From Nocardia brasiliensis (GTDB lineage Bacteria > Actinomycetota > Actinomycetes > Mycobacteriales > Mycobacteriaceae), in assembly GCF_011801125.1 (NCBI RefSeq), contig NZ_CP046171.1, positions 4,712,001 to 4,776,000 of the forward strand: 64,000 bases of DNA, read 5' to 3'. Below the pieces are notes generated by a model, which saw only the letters and a program-made list of their open reading frames with translations, was not told the DNA's origin and ran no database searches. The stretch's first letter is position 1; each line of letters opens with the position of its first letter. Both the position numbers and the translations under genes were made by a program. Positions 24,175 to 47,430 of the stretch are shown one piece after another.

Positions 24175-25971
24175 TCAGCCAAGGGTTTTGATGAAGTCCG
24201 CCAGGGTCTGTGCGCTGGCGTCGGTCTTGCCGTCGTTCTGCACCCTGGCCGCGCCGATGGTGTCGACGTGGCTGTATCCGGGCAGCGTGACCACCTGCGC
24301 GGTCGGTGGCGGCGGTACCACGATGCCGACACCCTGCTGCACGAAACCGTCACCCGCGTAGGCGATATAGCTCGGCTTGGTGCGCGCCATGTTGTGGTAG
24401 TGCAGGTTTGCCATGTCACCGCTGCGGGCGCCGCCGTAGCCCGCGCCTATGTCGAGGAACAGCCGCGCGGGAAAGTAGCTCTCCCAGTACGCGTAGGGCG
24501 CGCCGGTGCCGAGTTGCCGTGCGGCGTCCCGGATATCGGAGGCTTCGTGATTGGGCGAGGTGTAGGGCACGCCCTGCACGTCGTCGTAGTTGCGCCAGGT
24601 GTAGAGCACGGTGCGATCGGTGGGCCGCACGCGCGGTTGCGGACCGGCGACGGCGCGCAGGAACCCGCCGAGCAACGGAACCTGGGTGACCGAGCCCGGC
24701 ACCGGGAAGGTCTTCTCCGCCACGGGTCCGCCCGCGAGCGCACCGACCCCCTGCTCCCACAGCGCGAAGTTGGCCGAGTTGTTGTCGATCAGCTCGCCGA
24801 GCAGCGCGGTGTTGGTGAACCGGTAGTCCCGGATGGTGCCCGAACCGTCCGCGCCGTTGGTGACGAAGGACCCGGGCGAGCCGGAGAACAGGTAGTCGAG
24901 GGTGACATCGAGATCGATGTCGTGCGGCAGATGCGCCATCAACTGGCTCTCGGCGTCCGGTTCCAGGTAGGCGGCGAGGCCGGCCAGGCGCAAGATCATG
25001 AACGTGCGGCCGCCGATGACGGGCACCGAGACGAGCGAACGGGGCAGCACACCGACGTTCGCGACGGCCTTGACCACGTCGTTGGTCGGACCGACGATCG
25101 CGTTGGTGATGTCGTGCAGCAGCGGCGTGTTCTGGATCGCCACCGGGTCGGAGGTGATCATCGTGTCCTGCGCGGCGAACGCGGCGCACTGCTGGTACCC
25201 GGCGTCGTTGGTGGTGGCCGGATCGCCGTCGAAGTCCCAGTCCGCGAAGAAGCCGGTGACCAGCCCGCCGAGCGAGATACCGGTGCACACGTACTTGCGC
25301 TGCCGGTCGGCCTGCTCGGGGATCTCGGCGAGCATCAGTTCGTACTGATCGCGGATGAACCGTTCCATGCCCATGGCGTCGAGCACCGCGAGCTCCGGTG
25401 AGTCCTTGAAGCCGGGGAACACCTGACCGTCGAGCGGTTTGCCGTTGAAGTAGTAGTCGACCGCGTCGAGGTAGTTGCCCGACCGCAGCGCGTAGTCGAA
25501 CCCGAAGGTCTCGTCGAGGCAGGCGCTGCGGCGCGCCAAGGCCCAGAACTCCACGTACTGCCCGTTCGCCCGCGCGGCGAGCACGGAATTGGCGGCGACG
25601 CTGTCGGAGTTCACCGCGCCGCCGTTCGCGCCGGGCTGCTGCACGATCACGTGATCGGCGTCGGCGGCGCGCTCCGGACTGCCGACCGCCCGATAGCGCA
25701 GGTAGCCGGTCCGATCGCACGCGGCGGGATGCGGGGCCGTACCGGCGGGCAGCGGCAGCGCGTAACTGACCTGCGAGACGATCACGCCGTCGCGAACCGC
25801 GAGCACCTGCTCCTGACGGTCGGCGGCCACACTGACTGGGACGGAATCGTCCGCGAGCGCCGACGCCGGCCATACCAGCCCGGCCACCGCCGTGACCACC
25901 CCGACGAGCACCGACCAGCGCAGGGCGGCACCGCCCGGACCACTGCGGTGGATATGCGCAAACCATGCCAC
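24175..25971 (-). CDS. Secreted alpha/beta-hydrolase-like protein (tandem copy A)
   Basis: The start is placed at GTG 25971, where AAAGGAGCCGGTCA provides a Shine-Dalgarno and the product (598 residues) begins with a signal peptide (residues ~1-40, cleavage near SALADDS). The frame is open to 26079, but that extension lacks a ribosome-binding site. The nucleophile elbow is TGISLGGLVTG (Ser233). It shares the whole layout of copy B, including DYYFNGKPLDG and DFDGDPATTNDAGYQQC. Probable exported esterase. It follows the DrrAB-type exporter genes after a 248-bp gap with a hairpin, so it is probably a separate transcription unit from the NRPS operon. Confidence 0.78.
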   Translation of the reverse strand: MAWFAHIHRSGPGGAALRWSVLVGVVTAVAGLVWPASALADDSVPVSVAADRQEQVLAVRDGVIVSQVSYALPLPAGTAPHPAACDRTGYLRYRAVGSPERAADADHVIVQQPGANGGAVNSDSVAANSVLAARANGQYVEFWALARRSACLDETFGFDYALRSGNYLDAVDYYFNGKPLDGQVFPGFKDSPELAVLDAMGMERFIRDQYELMLAEIPEQADRQRKYVCTGISLGGLVTGFFADWDFDGDPATTNDAGYQQCAAFAAQDTMITSDPVAIQNTPLLHDITNAIVGPTNDVVKAVANVGVLPRSLVSVPVIGGRTFMILRLAGLAAYLEPDAESQLMAHLPHDIDLDVTLDYLFSGSPGSFVTNGADGSGTIRDYRFTNTALLGELIDNNSANFALWEQGVGALAGGPVAEKTFPVPGSVTQVPLLGGFLRAVAGPQPRVRPTDRTVLYTWRNYDDVQGVPYTSPNHEASDIRDAARQLGTGAPYAYWESYFPARLFLDIGAGYGGARSGDMANLHYHNMARTKPSYIAYAGDGFVQQGVGIVVPPPPTAQVVTLPGYSHVDTIGAARVQNDGKTDASAQTLADFIKTLG

Positions 25972-26159
25972 TGACCGGCTCCTTTCACGGATTCGCTGAG
26001 GACGAGCGCAGCCGGGGACAGTCGACCACTTCGTCGACGAAGAGCACATCACCTGTGCCAGACAGATGACTATTGACATCCGCCCAGAATAATCCGATCG
26101 GTACTAGTGCAGATGCAAGAACCACGCCCGCCGCCTGCGGCTACCCGCCCCCGAACATG

Positions 26160-26201
26160 CCGAAGGCTCCGCCCTTCCGGATCGGAAGAACGGAGCCTCG
26201 G
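26160..26201 (-). terminator. Hairpin downstream of the ABC exporter genes
   Basis: CGGAGCCTCGG (26191-26201) pairs with CCGAAGGCTCCG (26160-26171) with one bulge. The loop holds a nested TTCCG/CGGAA stem. It follows the permease stop and marks the likely end of the NRPS-exporter transcript. Confidence 0.65.
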
Positions 26202-26219
26202 TCGAACCGCGGGACCGCG

Positions 26220-27064
26220 CTAGTGGCTGGCGACCTTGCGATAGCGCAGCAGCGCCAGCGGCATCGCCACCGCGAGGATGACGAGCGAGCAGGCGATCGC
26301 ATATCCGACGCAATGATCGGCGGCCCACCCGGTGGCGGGCGCGAACGACGGCGGGGCGTCGTTGTCGAAGAGCTTGCGGCCCGCGGCGGAGACCGCCGTG
26401 ATGGGGTTCCACTCGGCGACGGTGCGCAACGGGCCGGGCAGCGTCTCGGCGGAGATGAAGGCCGAGGAGATGAACGACAGCGGGAACATCCAGATCAGCC
26501 CGGCGCTCTGGGCCACCTCGACCGTGGGTGAGATCAGGCCGGTGAGCGCGCCGACCCAGGACATGGCGAAGGCGAAGAGCAGGATGATGCCGAAAGCGAG
26601 TGCGGCATCGACGATCCCGCCGTTGATCCGCCAGCCCACCAGATAGCCGCAGCCGACCATGACGGCGACGCTGAGGATGTTGACCACCAGGTCGGACAGG
26701 GTGCGTCCCATCAGCACGGCCAGCCGGGACATGGGCAGGGTGCGCATCCGGTCGATGATGCCCTTCTGCAGGTCACCCGCGAGCCCGACGGTGGTGAAGG
26801 CCGCGTTGAAAGCCACTGTCTGGGTGAAGATTCCGGCGAGCAGGAATTCCCGGTACTGGTCACCGCCCAGCGAGGCGCCGAAGATGTAGGCGAACAGGAA
26901 CACGAACATCAACGGCTGGATGGTGGCGGTCACCAGCAGGGTCGGCACCCGCAGAATGGTCAGCAGGTTGCGGTAGGCGACGATCGCGCTGTCGCGGAAG
27001 ATTCGCAGCCGCGGCCCCGAATCCACCGGCACCGCCTGCACTTTCGGACTTTCCACGACCGCGG

Positions 27065-27068
<4 letters not shown>
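26220..27068 (-). CDS. ABC-2-type exporter permease, DrrB-like
   Basis: A 282-residue protein with six membrane segments after a short cytoplasmic N-terminus. It follows the DrrB pattern: RDSAIVAYRNLLTILRVPT, then FGASLGGDQYREFLLAGIFTQT, GIIDRMRTLPMSRLAVLMGR and the late PLSFISSAFISAETLPGPLR. DrrB-type permeases work with a DrrA ATPase to export antibiotics, lipids or siderophore-like products. Its start overlaps the end of the ATPase gene by four bases, so the pair is co-translated. By position it is the likely exporter of the NRPS product; this link is inference. Confidence 0.92.
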
Positions 27069-28056
<988 letters not shown>

Positions 28057-28060
<4 letters not shown>

Positions 28061-28298
28061 TGCGCTGCCTCCCCCGTCGTCGTAGACCGACCCGCCACGG
28101 GCGAACAGTGCTTGCGCGCTTCGTCGGCCGCCCTCGCCTCGGTAGTGCGCCGGGCGGAGCGAGCGACGGCCCGAAACGGCCGCAGCATGGACAGATCGAG
28201 CCCGTCCACCTCGCAGTCACCGGCCGTGGCCGGCCCCACCGTGGGCACCGCCGCTCGCTCCTGGCGCATCGACTGGCGCGTGGCCGGGTATTGCCCGT

Positions 28299-28302
<4 letters not shown>
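28057..28302 (-). CDS. 81-residue ORF coupled between NRPS and exporter, unknown
   Basis: Runs from a GTG (28302) that overlaps the NRPS stop as GTGA to a TGA that overlaps the DrrA-like ATG as ATGA. GGAAGGAG stands eight bases before the GTG. About 84% of its third codon positions are G or C, as in neighbouring genes. The product begins [14 protein letters not shown], has a central [16 protein letters not shown] and an Arg/Ala-rich helical stretch ending [10 protein letters not shown]. It has two Cys and no signal peptide or membrane segment. It has MbtH-like size but none of the MbtH motifs. I do not recognise it. The double overlap argues for a real translated gene; the role is unknown. 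Confidence 0.6.
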
Positions 28303-42032
<13,730 letters not shown>

Positions 42033-42388
42033 CAATCACTCCGTTCTGCCGCTGTTCGACGCAACTTCCAGAACACTGACCACAGCAAGGCACGCGAGGC
42101 CGACCGTGAAAAGTGATCCACGCCCTATGATTCGGAGCGTCTGATCGGCCGGATTGCCAGCGTGGCGGATTTGTTTCACATCGCAGGCTAGCTATCCCAG
42201 CCGAACTTGCATAGCAAACTTTTGGCTAACACGACAATTCGCCCAGTTCGGCCAGTTAAAAGCCCAGGAAAAACCACTGCTGACAAGCGAATACAACATC
42301 AACAATGCGTATGTGCGAATAGTTCGCTACATCACGGTTCGGCTACAGCAATCACAGAAGATACCGAGGGTCCGGTTAGTCCCCGAGA
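42033..42388 (-). promoter_or_regulatory. AT-rich leader and promoter region of the NRPS operon
   Basis: No gene is seen in these 356 bp between the lnt stop and the NRPS start. The stretch 42160-42390 is clearly richer in A/T than anything around it, as expected for a regulated promoter of a 16-kb operon. TTTTGGCTAACA (42219-42231 area) resembles one half of the iron-regulator IdeR box (TTAGGCTAACC), but the other half is poor. No clear terminator for lnt was found here. Confidence 0.45.
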
Positions 42389-44077
42389 TCACTTTTCGTC
42401 GGATAATGTGACCCGCGGCACGTCGGTGGTGATCATGCTCGCCCGCCGCGAACGACGTTGACGGATCAACCCGGCGACCACGGCCGCGACCGTCAGCGCG
42501 ACGAACACCCGCTCCGGCAGCGGCCCAACGAAAGTAGCGATGGTGTTGCTGCTGCGCAGCGGCAGCTCGGCCACCAGCGCGGCCGGCACGAATTGCGGAC
42601 TCTCTTGTCGCACAGTGCCATCCGCCGCGATGATCGCGCTGACCCCGGAGGTCGCCGCGACCACGAGCGCCCTGCCGTGCTCGACCGCCCTGATCCGCGA
42701 CATCGCCAGCTGCTGATAGGTCATCTCGCTGTCGCCGAAGGTCGCGTTGTTCGTCGGCACGGTGAGCAGTTGCGCGCCCGCGCGCATCGCGTCCTCGAAG
42801 GCGCGGTCGAAGGCGACCTCGTAGCAGGTCGCCACGCCGATATCGATGCCTGCCGCGCGAACCACGCCGTCGCCGTTGCCCGGCACGAAATACCCGGCGC
42901 GATCGGCATATTCGGAGAACAGCCGGAAGAACGAGCGCATCGGCAGGTACTCGCCGAAGGGCTGGATGATCTTCTTGTCGTGTCGCTCCCCCGGGCCCGC
43001 GGCGCCGTTCCACACGATCACCGAGTTCGTCGTGGTCCGATCGCCGTTCACCAGCACCGCGCCCACCAGGATCGGCGCGCCGATCCGCTCGGAGGCGCCG
43101 GTGATCAGCGCTGCCGCGTCCGCGTTGCGCAGCGGATCGATATCGGACGAATTCTCCGGCCAGATCACCACATCCGGCCGTTTCGCCCGTCCCGCCGCGA
43201 CCGCCCGCGCCAGCTCCTCGGTGCGCCGCACGTGGTTGTCGAGCACCGCGCGCCGCTGCGCGTTGAAATCGAGCCCGAGGCGCGGCACGCTGCCCTGGAT
43301 CGCCGCCACGGTGATCGTCCGATCCCCCTGATCGGGCGCGGGCAGCGCGGCGCCGAGCAGCAGCCCGGCCAGCGGCAGCACCGCGAGAGTCGCGGTGGCG
43401 GCGGCGAATCCGCGCCAGGCGGCCCGACCTGCGACGCTCACAGGCGCACCGGGGTCGACGTCGTGCGCTGCCTTGGCGGTACCGCTTTCGCGGTCCGGCC
43501 GGGGCTCAGCGGCCTGCCGCGCGGTGGCGAACAGCGCGCGCAGTCGCAGGACCAACGCCGCGGCGCCGGTACCGGTGAGCGCCACGGCGAAGCTGACGAA
43601 TGGCGCGCCGCCGAGCGCGGCGAGCGCGAGGAACCAGCCGTCGGCCTGTCCGAAGGCCAAACGGCCCCAGGGGAATCCGCCGAACGGGAAGCTGGAGCGG
43701 GCCCACTCCGCGCTCGCCCAGGCCAGCGCCACCCACAGCGGCCACCCCGGAATTCGTCCCACCACACGCGCCAGCACGCCGAACAGTCCGATATACAGCG
43801 CGCACACCATGGACAGCGCCAACCACGGCACCGGACCGACGTAGATGCCGGTCCACGGCAGCAACGGCACGAAGAACGCCAGGCCCGCCAGGAATCCGTA
43901 CCCGAATCCGGCCCGCACCCGCCCCGCGTCGCGCACCACGAGGGTGAGCACCGCGAGGCCGAGCGGGGCGAGGAACCACCACGGCCGCGGCGGGAAGCTC
44001 CCGAAGATCAACAGCCCCGCGCAGATCGCCGCCACCGACCGCGACAGCACCGGAAACCGGTTCAGCACACCCGTCAT
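42389..44077 (-). CDS. lnt: Apolipoprotein N-acyltransferase
   Basis: 562 residues from ATG 44077; GTG 44089 (with GGGAAGG upstream) and GTG 44146 (GTGA overlap with the preceding stop) are alternative starts. About six N-terminal membrane helices precede a nitrilase-like domain from residue ~255. The catalytic Glu-Lys-Cys triad is visible as Glu308 in IWPENSSD, Lys368 in HDKKIIQPFGEYLP and Cys418 in VATCYEVAF, followed by TNNATFG and a last membrane helix. Lnt N-acylates the lipidated Cys of lipoproteins outside the membrane. In M. tuberculosis the homologous domain is fused to the polyprenol-phosphate mannosyltransferase Ppm1; here it is a free-standing protein and no ppm1 follows. Confidence 0.94.
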   Translation of the reverse strand: MTGVLNRFPVLSRSVAAICAGLLIFGSFPPRPWWFLAPLGLAVLTLVVRDAGRVRAGFGYGFLAGLAFFVPLLPWTGIYVGPVPWLALSMVCALYIGLFGVLARVVGRIPGWPLWVALAWASAEWARSSFPFGGFPWGRLAFGQADGWFLALAALGGAPFVSFAVALTGTGAAALVLRLRALFATARQAAEPRPDRESGTAKAAHDVDPGAPVSVAGRAAWRGFAAATATLAVLPLAGLLLGAALPAPDQGDRTITVAAIQGSVPRLGLDFNAQRRAVLDNHVRRTEELARAVAAGRAKRPDVVIWPENSSDIDPLRNADAAALITGASERIGAPILVGAVLVNGDRTTTNSVIVWNGAAGPGERHDKKIIQPFGEYLPMRSFFRLFSEYADRAGYFVPGNGDGVVRAAGIDIGVATCYEVAFDRAFEDAMRAGAQLLTVPTNNATFGDSEMTYQQLAMSRIRAVEHGRALVVAATSGVSAIIAADGTVRQESPQFVPAALVAELPLRSSNTIATFVGPLPERVFVALTVAAVVAGLIRQRRSRRASMITTDVPRVTLSDEK

Positions 44078-44142
44078 TCGCTCACGCACCCGCGTCGCCT
44101 TCCCGCGCACGGCGGCGCGACCTCGATGATCCGCCGCGATAC

Positions 44143-45738
44143 TCACGCGGCATAGATCGTGACCCCGCGGTGCACGGTGCGCAGGCACCTGGGCAACGCC
44201 GAACCCGGTTGCAGCGGTGGCAATCCCGGCACCCGCGAGCGCGGGTCGGTGGACCAGCGCTGCACCGAGTCGGCCGCCGCGGCCACCACCAGCTCGTCGG
44301 CCTCCCACACCGCGTAGGACGCGGGCGCCCCGGGCACCAGGGTGCCCGCGATGCCGTCCCTGACCCCGCCCGCGCGCCACGCGCCCCTGGTCGCCGCGGC
44401 GAACGCGGCCCGCGGCGAGAGCCCGTGGCCGGGGGTGCGATGGTGGACGGCCGCGCGCACCGCCGCCCAGGGGTCCAGCGCGGTGACCGGCGCGTCCGAG
44501 CCGACGGCCAGCGCGATGCCCGACGAGGCCATCGCCGCGAACGGGTTCAACGCGGCGGCCCTGGTCACGCCGAGGCGCGCCGCGTACATGCCGTCCTCGC
44601 CGCCCCAGGCCGCGTCGAATCCCGGTTGCACACTGGCGATCACACCCCAGGCGGCGAGCTTGCCGATCTGTTCGGCATCGAGAAGCTCGGCGTGCTCCAC
44701 CCGGTGCCCGCGCGCCGCGACCGCCGGACCGCCGAATTCGCCGACCACGCGTTCGAATCCGGCGACCACCGCGTCCATCGCGGCGTCGCCGATCACGTGG
44801 AAGCCCGCCTGGATGCCCGCCTCGGTGCAGGCGGCGACATGCGCGGCGATCGCCTCGGCGTCGAGATACGAGCGGCCGGTACCTGGTTCGTCGGCGTAGT
44901 CGTCGCGCAGCCAGGCGGTGTGCGAGCCGAAGGAGCCGTCGACGAACAGGTCGCCGCCGAGCGCGTGCACGCCGAGTTCGGCGACCAGTGCGCGCGCCTG
45001 CTCGGCGCTGCGCACCGCCTCGCCCCAGTAGGCCCGCACCTCGACGCCGTGCCGGAAATCGAGGAGTTCGCGCACATCGGTGCGACCGGAGATCTCCGGG
45101 CCCGCGCACTCGTGCACCGCGACGATGCCGTGCGCGGCCGCGTGGTCCAGCGCCGCCGCTCGCGCCCGATCCCGTTGTGCCCGATCGAGTTCCGCGAGCA
45201 CCCTGGCCCGCACCAGGTGGTGTGCTCGCGCCCGGACCGGCGCACCGCGGGTGAAGCCCTCGGCCGCGCGCACCTCGGGCAGCGCGTCCAGCAGCGTGGA
45301 CGATACGACGGCCGAGTGCGCGTCCACCCGGGACAGGTAGACGTGCCGGGCACCCGCGGCCTGATCGATCTCCTCGACCGTGGGCGGCCTGCCCTCCGGC
45401 CAGGTGGTCTCGTCCCAGCCGTCACCGAGGATCGCGCCCTCGGGCCGGGCCGCGGCGAACTCGCGCAGCAAGGTCAGGCAGTGCGCCAGCGACCGGGCGG
45501 CGGACAGGTCGAGTCCGGTGAGCTTCAGTCCCAGCGCGGTGACGTGCACGTGCGGGTCGACGAACGCCGGGGCGACGAACGCGCCGTCCAGATCGATGAT
45601 CTCGGCGTCGGGATGCAGTGCCCGACCGGGTTGTTCGGCGCCGAGCCACACCACGGTGCCGTCGGCCACCGCCATCGCCGTCGCGTCCGGAGAACTGGAG
45701 CTGTAGATACGACCGCCGATCAGCAACTGGGTATTCAC
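44143..45738 (-). CDS. YtcJ-like amidohydrolase family 3 protein
   Basis: A 531-residue metal-dependent hydrolase of the YtcJ/DUF amidohydrolase_3 group. It starts with IGGRIYSSS and AFVAPAFVDPHVHV, which gives the HxH metal ligands. Further landmarks are GDGWDETTWPEGRPPT, VDGSFGSHTAWL, the metal-ligand region HVIGDAAMDAVV, HRVEHAELL, VQPGFDA and AVGSDAPVTALDPWAAV, ending in a small beta domain. Such enzymes hydrolyse C-N bonds in amides or formamides, usually with unknown natural substrates. It is located between fxsA and lnt, as the orthologous conserved block in related genomes leads one to expect. Probably co-transcribed with lnt. Confidence 0.9.
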   Translation of the reverse strand: MNTQLLIGGRIYSSSSPDATAMAVADGTVVWLGAEQPGRALHPDAEIIDLDGAFVAPAFVDPHVHVTALGLKLTGLDLSAARSLAHCLTLLREFAAARPEGAILGDGWDETTWPEGRPPTVEEIDQAAGARHVYLSRVDAHSAVVSSTLLDALPEVRAAEGFTRGAPVRARAHHLVRARVLAELDRAQRDRARAAALDHAAAHGIVAVHECAGPEISGRTDVRELLDFRHGVEVRAYWGEAVRSAEQARALVAELGVHALGGDLFVDGSFGSHTAWLRDDYADEPGTGRSYLDAEAIAAHVAACTEAGIQAGFHVIGDAAMDAVVAGFERVVGEFGGPAVAARGHRVEHAELLDAEQIGKLAAWGVIASVQPGFDAAWGGEDGMYAARLGVTRAAALNPFAAMASSGIALAVGSDAPVTALDPWAAVRAAVHHRTPGHGLSPRAAFAAATRGAWRAGGVRDGIAGTLVPGAPASYAVWEADELVVAAAADSVQRWSTDPRSRVPGLPPLQPGSALPRCLRTVHRGVTIYAA

Positions 45739-45778
45739 GAGGCCCCAGTCTGCCGTATGCCCGATTCGGGCCTGCGGG

Positions 45779-46030
45779 TCAGCCGTTCAATACGGGTTGA
45801 CGCACATCCTCGGCGTGCGCCAGCACCGTCATCACGTCGGCGAAGCGCGGCGGGGCGGCGTCGGGAGCGCACGGCGAGCCGGAGCGGCAGCCCGCTTCGA
45901 CGGCGATCAGCTCCAGCCGCAACGCGGCGGCGGCGAATCCGGAGATCGACTGTCCCGCAGCCGCGGCCGCGCGCTTCACCGCGACGGCCAGCTCTTCGCT
46001 CACCGTGATGGTGAGTTGCTCGGTGGTCAT
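45779..46030 (-). CDS. Small ribbon-helix-helix-like protein
   Basis: An 83-residue protein. Residues 1-45 look like a ribbon-helix-helix DNA-binding unit: TEQLTITVSEELAVAVKRAA forms the strand plus first helix and GQSISGFAAAALR the second. The rest is a short acidic tail with two Cys (GCRSGSPC) and a final helix. RHH proteins of this size are often antitoxins, but no toxin gene is adjacent: the next gene upstream is fxsA and the next downstream is the amidohydrolase. It may instead be an orphan regulator. Moderate confidence as a real gene, supported by the amphipathic RHH pattern. Confidence 0.65.
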   Translation of the reverse strand: MTTEQLTITVSEELAVAVKRAAAAAGQSISGFAAAALRLELIAVEAGCRSGSPCAPDAAPPRFADVMTVLAHAEDVRQPVLNG

Positions 46031-46129
46031 CGCGTCACCATAGTCCCTCGGCGCCGCGATCCCCTAGCGGCCTGGAGTGTCTTTACTACTCGTTGGTAAT
46101 AGCGCTACCACCCTTTGGTACTTCCGCGG

Positions 46130-46612
46130 CTACAGGTTGGTGATCGCGCGGCGGGCGTTGCCCTGCCCGTCGTCGTAGTACTGGTGCACCACGGTGCCGT
46201 CGATCACCTCGCCGCCGTCGATCACCACGCCGCGGTAGGGCATGGCCGCTTGAAACTTCGCCACCCGGCGCGCGGCGAACGCGGCCGCCAGCGGCCGCAC
46301 CAGGAATCGGGTCGGCGGCAACAGCAAAAACAGCCCGATCAACGACGTGACCAGGCCGGGCACGAACATCAGGACCCCGCCGGTCGCGACGAGGGCGCCG
46401 TCGGCGACCGCGGTCCCCGGCGCGAGTTCGCCGCGCCCGACCCGGCGGAACTGCTCGAACACCCGCCGTCCCTGCGAGCCGACCAGCAGCATGCCCGCCG
46501 CCGAACCGGCGATGAGCAGCAGGATGGCCGGGACCACGCCGAGCCACTGGCCGACGGCGACCAGGGCGGCGATCTCGGTGATCACATAGAGCACGAATAC
46601 CAGGGCGGGCAT
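46130..46612 (-). CDS. fxsA: FxsA family membrane protein
   Basis: A 160-residue protein from ATG 46612, with AAAGGAACGCC before the start. It has three to four membrane helices: PALVFVLYVITEIAALVAVG, then LLLIAGSAAGMLLVGSQGRR (the FxsA signature with Gly-rich helix and basic turn), then VPGLVTSLIGLFLLLPPTRF, the conserved P-G-x-x-(T/S) ... LLPPxR motif. FxsA in E. coli suppresses exclusion of phage T7 by the F plasmid; its cellular role is unclear. Neighbourhood with an amidohydrolase and lnt matches the mycobacterial Rv2051c-Rv2053c region. The open frame above 46612 is not used. Confidence 0.92.
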   Translation of the reverse strand: MPALVFVLYVITEIAALVAVGQWLGVVPAILLLIAGSAAGMLLVGSQGRRVFEQFRRVGRGELAPGTAVADGALVATGGVLMFVPGLVTSLIGLFLLLPPTRFLVRPLAAAFAARRVAKFQAAMPYRGVVIDGGEVIDGTVVHQYYDDGQGNARRAITNL

Positions 46613-46727
46613 GGCGTTCCTTTCGGACGATCTACTCAGTGCAACGTCCGGCCGGCCCGATTTTCTCCCGGATTCGCCTGAGAGTCCGATGAGATCGCGG
46701 TTTCCTGGACGCGGCACCAGCCAGGGC

Positions 46728-47387
46728 CTAGCCGCCCGGCCGGACCAGCCCGGTCTCGTAGGCCAGCACCACGGCCTGCACCCGGTCGCGCAGGCCGAGT
46801 TTGGTGAGCACGCGACCGACGTGGGTCTTCACGGTGGCCTCGGACAGATACAGCTGTTCGGCGATCTCGGCATTGGATCGGCCCGCCGCGATCTGCTCGA
46901 GCACCTCCCGCTCCCTGGCGGTGAGCACCTCGAGCACACCGGGGTCGCGCATCCGCGCGGGATCCTCGGCGATGAGCCGGTCCAGCAGGCGCTTGGTCAC
47001 CTTCGGCGAGACGACCGCGTCACCGGCGGCGACGCTGCGGATCGCCGAGATCAGATCCTCCGGCGGCGTGTCCTTGAGCAGGAAGCCGCTCGCGCCCGCG
47101 CGCAGCGCGCCGAGCGCGTGCTCGTCCAGATCGAAGGTGGTCATCACCAGCACGCGGCAGCCGTGTCCGGCCTCGACGATCCGGGAGGTCGCGGTGACAC
47201 CGTCGACCACCGGCATCCGCACATCCATGAGCACCACATCGGGCACCAGTTCCGCGGCCCGGCTCACCGCCGCCGCCCCGTTGGCCGCCTCCCCGATCAC
47301 CTCGATGTCGGGGTGCGCGCCGAGCACCATCTTCAACCCCATTCGCATGAGTTCCTGGTCATCGACAACGAGAACGGTGATCGGCAC
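46728..47387 (-). CDS. NarL/LuxR-type response regulator
   Basis: A 219-residue protein. The receiver domain starts ITVLVVDDQELMRMG and shows phospho-acceptor Asp55 in VVLMDVRMP, the TTFDLDEH switch region and Lys in FLLKDTPPE. The C-terminal LuxR-type HTH is LTAREREVLEQIAAG ... SEATVKTHVGRVLTKL. It pairs with the HisKA_3 kinase encoded 43 bp upstream on the same strand, and the two are probably co-transcribed. Targets are not evident; the kinase is an intramembrane-type sensor, so the pair may respond to membrane or cell-wall state, as is common for this family in actinobacteria. Confidence 0.94.
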   Translation of the reverse strand: MPITVLVVDDQELMRMGLKMVLGAHPDIEVIGEAANGAAAVSRAAELVPDVVLMDVRMPVVDGVTATSRIVEAGHGCRVLVMTTFDLDEHALGALRAGASGFLLKDTPPEDLISAIRSVAAGDAVVSPKVTKRLLDRLIAEDPARMRDPGVLEVLTAREREVLEQIAAGRSNAEIAEQLYLSEATVKTHVGRVLTKLGLRDRVQAVVLAYETGLVRPGG

Positions 47388-47430
47388 GCACCTAATCTAA
47401 CGTGCGAGCGGCCGCGAACGGTCTGCCAAC

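Noticed and set aside
45779..46030. Toxin-antitoxin pair
   Set aside because: The RHH-like protein has no partner toxin frame on either side.
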